From Glandiceps talaboti (lineage: Eukaryota > Hemichordata > Enteropneusta > Spengelidae): a DNA stretch of 64,000 bases. A program made the position numbers and the translations under genes. The notes beneath the pieces were generated by a model. It made no database searches. It was not told the DNA's origin and was given only the letters and a program-made list of their open reading frames with translations. Where the stretch lies: assembly GCF_964340395.1 (NCBI RefSeq), contig NC_135564.1:19209319-19273318 (forward strand), given 5' to 3'. This document shows positions 59,673 through 64,000 of the stretch, piece after piece. Position 1 is the first letter of the stretch; each line of letters opens with the position of its first letter.

Positions 59673-62118
59673 GCAACAGCTCGCTCGGTCGTTCACTCAT
59701 TCATTCACCAACCTTGCTCACTCACCCGTCGCTAACTGGCTGACTGGCTCGCTGGCAACTAGAGATGAACTACAGCTCTTCTCTCAGTTACATAAACATA
59801 TATTGCCGTTTCATTTATATTCCTACTCACGCAAATTCCCTAAATACAAGTCAACTGTCTACAAAATCATGAAAGTTCTTGCCACTCCATGCAATATAAA
59901 ATGCTCCAAATGTGAAGACGTTGCTGATAACCTTCTCATTCATCTTACAACGTCATGTCGCCATACTTTCACTGCTAGAGACTATTTCTGGACAAGTCTC
60001 TTCAATGAACTCAATGTAGACTTTTCTGTGGCTTTATTCAACCTAGATGAGTTTGATTTCATTGTCAAAATTTTAGGAGATGTCTTTTGCAACGACAATC
60101 TCCTCGTTAACACAGAACTACTTCAAGATATCATCTTAAAGTTTATGCATATGTGCCTGGACATTTAGAAACGAACCCTACGCCATGTTTATTTGAAATA
60201 TGAATATTGCAATTAGTTTTCTGTAATTATTTATACTTTTCCTCTCTGATCTGATTTGATAGTTTTTTGCTTTATTGTTGTGTAACTCTTCTCTTTTTTG
60301 AGGAGGAATAAAGGAACAATAACAACAACTCACTCACTCACTCACTCACTCACTCACTCACTCACCCACCCACCCACTCACCCACTCACTCACTCACTCA
60401 CTCACTCACTCACTCACTCACTCACTCACTCACTCACCCACCAACCCACCCAATCACTCACTCACTCACTCACTCACTCACTCACTCTCACAAACCCACC
60501 AAAAAGTCGTGACTAGAGAGAGATATAATTTAAAAAATTATCGTCATATATAATATTGTTCACTTGTATCACCCTAACAGAATTGTCGTTGGAGGTGAGA
60601 AGCTTACAAAGTCTGTCTGGCCTCGTTCATCTGGAGCCTTCTACTTTGACGCAGAGTATGGCCTAACCAAAGATGAGGTAAGAAAAACACAAGTGTTCCT
60701 ACATTTTATTCCACTCAATTTGATTACTCTAACAATGTAACCATCTCGTAAGATTAAAATAGATTATCAAAACGTGTATATCAGAAAGTGACGGGAGTGT
60801 TTTTTTTTCGATTACGATAAAGTCTGGGCTGATGTTTTTATCCTTTTATTGTACAGGGCCAGGGGGTATGTATGTATTTGACTATGGTTCAATCTAATGT
60901 GGAAGAAGCACACACAGATACAATTAAATCCCTTTTTAGTATCAAATGTTTATACACTCATCGTCTGAAATGCTGTATTGCATGAAAGTGGAGATTACCT
61001 AGAAGATATTTACAAAGGCTGTCAAAATAAAGCAGGGATGTGTTTTAATGAAAATTGATGCATTCCATGGTCTACCTTATCGATGTTGACTGTAGAATCC
61101 TTTGATGCGACCACGTTTCCTTCTGTAGTGCTGTTACAGTGTCTAACTGCAAAATTCAGTGTTGGAGTCGAGCCCCAAACTCAAATTAGGGATGATGTGT
61201 ATGTTGTTATTTGAAAACCATCTGTAACCTGTCTATTTATTTTATGTTCCAAATTACAGACCAGTGACGTCAGCGATCATTACCCAGTAGAAACACTACT
61301 GTTACCAGAATGTAAGTTTATTGAAGATTATATCTTTAGTAGTACAGTAAGCTAACGTTCTATTACAATCTATTCCAAAGTTATATAATTTTACAATATA
61401 TAGACGAAATACAACGACAATTATATGGATAGAACAGACACAGTGAAATACTAGTAAATCAACGATTGCAAAAAGTGAATAATAAAACCTACACAGATGG
61501 ATAGACGGAGAGATTGGTATACAGTATCGATACGATAGACTCAAATCGGTCAACAACATCTTCAAAGTTACGACCAGCTGCACGTGACTTGCTATGCAAG
61601 ACTTGTGTGGGAATTCGTTTCCTTTACCCGCCACATTGAATGGTGCATCATGGAATATGTCGGGTTCCATTAATAAATATATTAACATACATCAAAACAC
61701 CGCAGTAAACAATATCGCTACAGTATTTGAAACTACAAATAAAACTAAACAGATCCTTGCAGAACGACCATCTTCTTCCTATTCCACCAACACGTATTAC
61801 ATGTATCATAGGGAGCCCAGGAACCGTATTAAAACAAACAAGCAAGCAAGCAAACAAACAAACAAACAAACAAACAAACAAACAAACAGACAGACAGACA
61901 GACAGACAAACAAACAAGAAAACAAATATACATACATGGATGAACGCAATTATATAGAAACGTAGTACATTATTTCAATTGTATTCTCAGTTACTCATGA
62001 ATACATTGTTTGTGTATGTTTCTCTATTTCTTTTTATTTCATTCCTTCATTCCTTCCTTCCTTCCTTCATTCCTTCCTTCATTCATTCATTCCTTCCTTC
62101 ATCCATCCATTCATTCAT

Positions 62119-62214
<96 letters not shown>

Positions 62215-62712
62215 TGGGTGTTTTGTGTTTGTTTTAACATGGTTCCTGGGCTCCCTGTATTTAGACCTAAAGGTTTATTATTATTATTAACTTGATGAAT
62301 ATTTTCGTCCAATCTAGTGACTCAGGAGACACTATCTCACATCAGCATCGGAGCAGGATTCGTTGTTTCGGATAACCGAGCAGTGTCTGAAACCACCCTC
62401 CAGGCAATCACAGGTTCAGATTCTGACCTCAACACCGAAAAGTCCTTCGACGATGGCGGTCAGTTGACCAGAGTATCGATCGCGAGCGACATCGCGGATA
62501 TGGAAGAAGCTTGGCGTGTATTGAAGAAGATTCAAAACAACGTTCCGGGGTTAATCTCGGACGAATTGGTAGATGTTGTAGAGGTCAATCTAATACAAAT
62601 GGACAAACAAGATGCACTCTCGGGAGCTCTGACGCCTCTGCGTCCTGAAACGAGATCGTTTAGACTTACATGCGATGTTGGCAAGACCTGTGAAATAGCA
62701 ATCTTTGGGTGA
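48779..62712 (+). CDS. DNASE1-like: Secreted DNase I family endonuclease with C-terminal extension (10 exons)
   Basis: Seen: ten exons join in frame: 48779-48931, 49210-49298, 50834-50899, 51414-51491, 51934-52049, 53177-53289, 58412-58566, 60581-60677, 61260-61311 and 62318-62712. Intron phases are 0,2,2,2,1,0,2,0,1. The protein is 437 residues: a signal peptide (about 1-19, ending HINA), a DNase I (exonuclease-endonuclease-phosphatase) domain to about 306, then 131 further residues. Known of the family: these are Ca/Mg-dependent secreted endonucleases that cut double-stranded DNA. The family catalytic and metal residues are all present: N31, E63 (IQEVRD), E122 (SKEQYAY), H178 (SIHTKP), D212 and N214 (GDYN), D256 (CAYDR), D295 and H296 (SDHYPVE). 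C217 and C253 match the conserved disulfide. The small disulfide of vertebrate DNase I is missing (DDGSEED here), while C93 and C100 sit in an insertion. Inference: an active secreted nuclease for digestion or extracellular DNA clearance. The start follows a likely 5' UTR acceptor at about 48750. Only the role of the extension is unknown. Confidence 0.93.
49210..49298 (+). CDS. DNASE1-like: DNase I-like exon 2: catalytic Glu
   Basis: It encodes residues 52-80 plus two bases. It follows ttttgtgtag and precedes gtaggt. [12 protein letters not shown] carries Glu63, the metal-binding glutamate of the family. The reading frame continues from exon 1 without adjustment. Confidence 0.92.
49299..50833. 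other. DNase I-like intron 2
   Basis: Holds the LINE remnant at 49906-50721. The 49299-49900 part is unique AT-rich sequence. Confidence 0.6.
49906..50721 (+). mobile_element. LINE (non-LTR retrotransposon) 3' fragment, frameshifted
   Basis: A reverse transcriptase palm is readable: [12 protein letters not shown] with YADD at 49957-49968, then [20 protein letters not shown] and a KKYLGYIMS block. A frameshift near 50287 moves to the next frame ([32 protein letters not shown]), which stops at 50520-50522. It ends in an (AAT)n tail at 50700-50721. It belongs to the CR1/Jockey-like LINE group; clade not resolved. It lies in DNase I-like intron 2, sense strand. Confidence 0.85.
50834..50899 (+). 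CDS. DNASE1-like: DNase I-like exon 3: Cys-containing insertion
   Basis: It encodes residues 81-102 plus two bases, between ttttcag and gtaagt. It is richer in Asn, Gln and Asp than the matching vertebrate loop and carries two cysteines (C93, C100) that could pair with each other. It is the least conserved exon of the nuclease domain. Confidence 0.82.
51414..51491 (+). CDS. DNASE1-like: DNase I-like exon 4: SKEQYAYMF motif
   Basis: It encodes residues 103-128 plus two bases. It follows ttaatcgtag and precedes gtaagg. [18 protein letters not shown] is the conserved block with catalytic Glu122. A (CCAA)n microsatellite begins about 50 bases after the donor. Confidence 0.92.
51541..51720. repeat. 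(CCAA)n, (ACAG)n and (AAAC)n cluster
   Basis: About 100 bases of CCAA with one AATCAACAAAC break, then ACAG/ACAC, then AAAC. It starts about 50 bases after the exon 4 donor. Confidence 0.93.
51934..52049 (+). CDS. DNASE1-like: DNase I-like exon 5: FEREPF block
   Basis: It encodes residues 129-167 plus one base. It follows ttgttgtag and ends ACTC before gtaaga (phase 1). [10 protein letters not shown] is a family signature. The acidic stretch [10 protein letters not shown] stands where vertebrate DNase I has its small disulfide loop and has no cysteines. Confidence 0.92.
52050..53176. other. DNase I-like intron 5
   Basis: Unique sequence to about 52530, a short (AAAC)n tract near 52535-52590, then the MITE at 52612-53005. 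Confidence 0.6.
52612..53005. mobile_element. Harbinger-type MITE, 394 bp
   Basis: Terminal inverted repeats of about 50 bp (left GGGACGATCACACAACGTCG; right, reversed, GGGGTGATCGCACAATGTCA) continue to an ACGAACGTTCG-like core. It is flanked by TTA on both sides (52609-52611 and 53006-53008). A 3-bp TTA duplication and G-rich ends are typical of PIF/Harbinger. No open frame inside. Confidence 0.8.
53177..53289 (+). CDS. DNASE1-like: DNase I-like exon 6: catalytic His
   Basis: It encodes residues 168-205. It follows cgttttag and ends CTCGAG before gtgaga. [18 protein letters not shown] contains His178, which matches the catalytic histidine of the family. Codon 168 is split across the intron and reads Leu. 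Confidence 0.93.
53912..53993 (+). tRNA. tRNA-Leu (anticodon AAG)
   Basis: A complete class II cloverleaf of 82 nt: acceptor GGTAGCG/CGCTGCC, D arm with GCCGAGCGGTC, anticodon stem CTGGT/ACCAG with loop TTAAGGC (anticodon AAG, read as IAG), a variable arm, and T arm GTGGG/CCCAC with GGTTCGAATCC as B box. A TTTT terminator follows within about 10 bases. It sits in intron 6 of the DNase I-like gene, same strand. It is intronless and reads CTN leucine codons. Confidence 0.96.
54471..54712. repeat. 11-bp minisatellite, 22 copies
   Basis: Unit GTCACCGAGTA or GTTACCGAGTA. Read in order, the third base runs CCC, seven T, C, four T, then seven C, with a single CGG variant in unit 18. Unit length is constant. 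Confidence 0.97.
54819..55234. repeat. Left copy of 415-bp duplication flanking the LINE
   Basis: From ACATCCACCATACTCCTAAA to TTGGATATTATCATGGCA. It matches 56460-56872 throughout with scattered substitutions and a few small indels. It is preceded by an A run (CTAAAAAAAC). Confidence 0.9.
55235..56459 (+). mobile_element. 5'-truncated LINE with open RT fragment
   Basis: An open frame runs to 56231: the RT blocks [20 protein letters not shown] and [10 protein letters not shown] (YADD at 55383-55394), then the thumb and C-terminal region ([51 protein letters not shown]). There is no endonuclease domain, so the 5' part is lost. The 3' UTR ends in TAATAATAAAAATAAT and poly(A). The style fits CR1/L2-type LINEs. 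The frame is uninterrupted, which suggests modest age. Confidence 0.9.
56460..56872. repeat. Right copy of 415-bp duplication flanking the LINE
   Basis: It starts directly after the LINE poly(A) with ACATCCATCTTACTCCTAAA and ends TTGGATATTATCATGGCA. Beyond it, GAAAGTATC marks the uninterrupted target continuation. tRNA-Leu(TAG) begins 28 bases later. Confidence 0.9.
56901..56982 (+). tRNA. tRNA-Leu (anticodon TAG)
   Basis: It is identical over its 82 nt to the copy at 53912 except for anticodon base 34 (loop TTTAGGC, anticodon TAG). All stems pair and a T run follows. The sequence GTACTTTT is shared after both genes, so the copied unit extends slightly past the mature 3' end. It also lies in DNase I-like intron 6. 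Confidence 0.96.
57704..57777 (-). tRNA. tRNA-Thr (anticodon AGT), one T-stem mismatch
   Basis: On the minus strand: acceptor GGCGCCG/CGGTGCC, D arm GCTTAGCTGGTTAAAG, anticodon stem CCTGT/ACAGG with loop CTAGTAA (anticodon AGT). The T arm reads CTGGG TTCAAAT CACAG, with one G-A mismatch where the standard gene has CCCAG. It may be functional or a young pseudogene. It is antisense within DNase I-like intron 6. Confidence 0.8.
58412..58566 (+). CDS. DNASE1-like: DNase I-like exon 7: GDYN and CAYDR motifs
   Basis: It encodes residues 206-256 plus two bases. It follows acgtacag and precedes gtgaat. [15 protein letters not shown] carries Asp212 and Asn214. The exon ends at CAYDR with catalytic Asp256. 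C217 and C253 match the conserved disulfide pair. It lies 5.1 kb beyond exon 6. Confidence 0.94.
58914..59525 (+). mobile_element. LINE 3' end, copy 1 (decayed)
   Basis: It aligns with the copy at 59761 (CTACAAAATAATGAAAGTTCTAGCC versus CTACAAAATCATGAAAGTTCTTGCC by region) but carries deletions and stops. The tail reads AACTCTTCTCTTTGAGGAAG-AATAAAG, then (CAA)n at 59483-59525. Confidence 0.8.
59526..59605. repeat. (ACTC)n array after LINE copy 1
   Basis: About 75 bases of ACTC with one CTTCCTCC break, directly continuing the (CAA)n tail. Confidence 0.95.
59606..59672 (+). mobile_element. LINE 3' tip, copy 2
   Basis: Only the last 35 bases (TGTAACTTCTCTTTCTTGAG-GAGAAATAAAG) and a (CAA)n tail of about 33 bases. 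Confidence 0.75.
59761..60328 (+). mobile_element. LINE 3' end, copy 3, with open C-terminal frame
   Basis: An open frame to 60168 reads the C-terminal part of a LINE polyprotein: [14 protein letters not shown], then [18 protein letters not shown] and [15 protein letters not shown], a Cys/His cluster typical of the C-terminus of many LINE ORF2 proteins. The 3' UTR ends AGGAGGAATAAAGGAACAAT with a short (AAC)n tail. Confidence 0.83.
60329..60490. repeat. (ACTC)n array after LINE copy 3
   Basis: About 160 bases of ACTC with CACC variants. It ends about 90 bases before exon 8 of the DNase I-like gene. Confidence 0.95.
60581..60677 (+). CDS. DNASE1-like: DNase I-like exon 8
   Basis: It encodes residues 257-289. 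It follows accctaacag and precedes gtaaga. RIVVGGEKL and the [12 protein letters not shown] tail fit the penultimate region of DNase I proteins. Confidence 0.92.
60678..61259. other. DNase I-like intron 8
   Basis: AT-rich unique sequence; nothing recognised. Confidence 0.5.
61260..61311 (+). CDS. DNASE1-like: DNase I-like exon 9: SDHYPVE motif
   Basis: It encodes residues 290-306 plus one base. It follows aaattacag and precedes gtaagt. [16 protein letters not shown] holds catalytic Asp295-His296 and the last strand of the nuclease fold. Vertebrate DNase I ends shortly after this point. Confidence 0.92.
61312..62317. other. DNase I-like intron 9
   Basis: It holds the dispersed repeat TTGAATGGTGCATCATGGAA near 61636, an (AAAC)n/(ACAG)n cluster at 61840-61925 and a (TTCC), (TTCA), (TTTA)n, (GT)n cluster at 62040-62215. 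Confidence 0.8.
62318..62712 (+). CDS. DNASE1-like: DNase I-like exon 10: 131-residue C-terminal extension
   Basis: It follows cgtccaatctag. The phase-1 base from exon 9 completes a Leu codon and the frame stays open to TGA at 62710-62712. The extension starts [17 protein letters not shown], has an acidic middle with a probable helix ([12 protein letters not shown]) and ends near [16 protein letters not shown], with cysteines C425 and C431. It shows no hydrophobic GPI-type tail and no basic cluster, so it differs from the tails described for vertebrate DNASE1L1 and DNASE1L3. I do not recognise the domain. Confidence 0.85.
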
Positions 62713-63079
62713 CAAGTCAGCACTTTAATAGTGTCAGTATAAAATGCATGTTATTGCTTCACCAGGGCATTTCCCCATTTCTTGAAGTTGTATGATTAGT
62801 TTAGCTTTCAGTACTAGAGAGTCCAAATGAGAGACGCGTTGCTTTTTAGTTCAGAATGTACCTTCATGCTTCTAATGTGGGAAATTCGTATATTTGAGTA
62901 TTGTTTCTTGAGATGTTAAACAACGTTTAGTCGAGTCATTTTATTCCGGCAGCTGACAACATGCGCTATATTTTTTACTTTTAATAATAATGTTAAGTGC
63001 AAAGTGTGTTGTTACAGAAGTCAATGGTTATATGTAGCTGTTGTTTTATAATTAAGATAGTTTTAAAATGTCATAGAGG

Positions 63080-63085
63080 AATAAA
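63080..63085 (+). terminator. Candidate polyadenylation signal of the DNase I-like gene
   Basis: An AATAAA lies about 370 bases after the stop codon with no competing canonical hexamer before it. The 62713-63079 stretch has no other feature and is the likely 3' UTR. Confidence 0.5.
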
Positions 63086-63182
63086 TAACACGGACTTAAG
63101 TGATAGTCCACACTTCTACGAGTAATTGTCAAATTAATATTTACATTGCAAGAGTATATATCGTGTGTCACTATCTGGCAAG

Positions 63183-63184
<2 letters not shown>

Positions 63185-63251
<67 letters not shown>
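63185..63251. repeat. (GT)n microsatellite
   Basis: About 33 uninterrupted GT units, 30 bases before the tRNA-Thr half-copy. Confidence 0.95.
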
Positions 63252-63253
<2 letters not shown>

Positions 63254-63281
63254 CACATAATATCCTGCAACTTTAACATTT

Positions 63282-63330
63282 GGCGCCGTGGCTTGATTTT
63301 AAGCGCCCTTCTGCCCTTCTAGTAAAGAGT
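63282..63330 (+). pseudogene. tRNA-Thr pseudogene, 5' half
   Basis: GGCGCCGTGGCTTGATTTTA matches the start of tRNA-Thr and continues into a decayed anticodon arm (CTTCTAGTAAAGAG). The T arm and 3' acceptor strand are missing. Confidence 0.6.
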
Positions 63331-63469
63331 TATATAATAAGTCCACTGGTGCATCGAATCAAATACTAACGGGGACATGACTGTGATCATTGCAAATAAG
63401 CTTCTAGTGTACATATTATTATGATAATATATAAGCACACCATCCAATAATGAAAAAAATGCTTGTACT

Positions 63470-63517
63470 GCCTGTCCAGTGAACAGGAGATCCTTGGTTC
63501 GAATCCCAGCGGTGCCT
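63470..63517 (+). pseudogene. tRNA-Thr pseudogene, 3' half
   Basis: It begins at an intact anticodon arm (CCTGT CCAGTGA ACAGG, anticodon AGT) and has a good T arm and 3' acceptor strand (GGTTCGAATCCCAGCGGTGC). The D arm and 5' acceptor strand are absent. It lies 140 bases after the 5' half-copy. Both carry an anticodon arm, so they are not two pieces of one split gene. Confidence 0.65.
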
Positions 63518-64000
63518 GCATTTTACCAGCGTGGACCACACACAACACATTGCATCCCACCTTACTACACAAACATACTCTATGTTAGTCAGTTGACTAG
63601 CTAATACATCTCTATTGACATTGATGGTGTCCTATATTTTGGTATTTCCTATCTTATTTGAAAATTACGTATTGAAAACATACAGTGCATTTATTTTGAT
63701 GTTACATTTCGAAACAAAACCAGATGTACATAGTGGTACTAGACAGCCATGTTGATAACCAGGTTAGTAGTAATTCATCTCTGAGCTTCTTTAGTAAGTT
63801 TTAAATTAAATTCGAACATAATCTATCTAGTTCTCTGCAAGCCTAAAGAAGTCAAACACCATGACATTTTATTGCCTTTCTGCATTTATTTTAGACATTT
63901 CATTTATAACAATACATTAATTTAAGCATTATTTCAATCTATCATGGTTTTTATTTCCTTTGATAGTTGCTCAGTCTCAGTTTCCGACTAAAAAAGTACT
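63518..64000. other. Right edge, no feature seen
   Basis: AT-rich sequence without arrays, inverted repeats or recognisable exons. Confidence 0.4.

Larger units (their letters stand above)
58567..60580. other. DNase I-like intron 7: LINE tails and (ACTC)n arrays
   Basis: Filled by three 3' ends of one LINE family and two long ACTC arrays, plus (GAAC/GAAT) near 58632 and a (CCAA)n tract near 58842-58868. Confidence 0.8.

Noticed and set aside
63282-63517. A single tRNA-Thr gene with a 140-base intron
   Set aside because: Both halves contain an anticodon arm, and the gap does not start at the usual position one base 3' of the anticodon.

Overview
This window is animal nuclear DNA, AT-rich by eye, with short exons in multi-kilobase introns, GT..AG splice sites, nuclear tRNA genes and an unusually heavy load of simple repeats: (TA)n, (GA)n, (GT)n, (ATGT)n, (AAAC)n, (GAT)n and (ACTC)n. 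A marine invertebrate is the likeliest source. I could not settle the phylum. Two perfect matches to the CTCF core motif and the DNase I family gene fit a bilaterian.

Layout. 1-13,889 is intergenic and repeat-rich; I see no gene in it. 13,890-33,251 (minus strand) is a nine-exon gene for a predicted 336-residue ankyrin-repeat protein. Its eight coding introns are all phase 0, exons 1-4 and 5-8 look like copies of one four-exon block, and the protein ends in a CaaX box (C-T-I-L). Its largest intron (20.3-25.7 kb) holds a cluster of near-perfect palindromes embedded in long TA arrays. 33,252-48,750 is intergenic and holds inverted-repeat DNA transposon remnants and large microsatellites. 48,779-62,712 (plus strand) is a ten-exon gene for a predicted 437-residue secreted DNase I family enzyme with all catalytic residues and a 131-residue C-terminal extension, encoded by the last exon, that is not part of the DNase fold. 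62,713-64,000 holds its likely 3' UTR and tRNA-Thr pseudogene pieces.

Inside the DNase gene, intron 6 carries two tRNA-Leu genes identical except for the first anticodon base (AAG versus TAG), an antisense tRNA-Thr(AGT), an 11-bp minisatellite, a 394-bp Harbinger-type MITE, and a 5'-truncated LINE flanked by a direct duplication of about 415 bp. Introns 2 and 7 carry further LINE remnants.

The two genes diverge from the 33-48 kb spacer. Nothing in the sequence links their functions. The most interesting items are the DNase I C-terminal extension, the duplicated and probably prenylated ankyrin protein, the TA-embedded palindrome family, the long duplication around the LINE, and the tRNA-Leu anticodon switch. 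All exon boundaries were placed by eye from splice consensus, reading-frame continuity and, for DNase I, family conservation. No transcript evidence was available.
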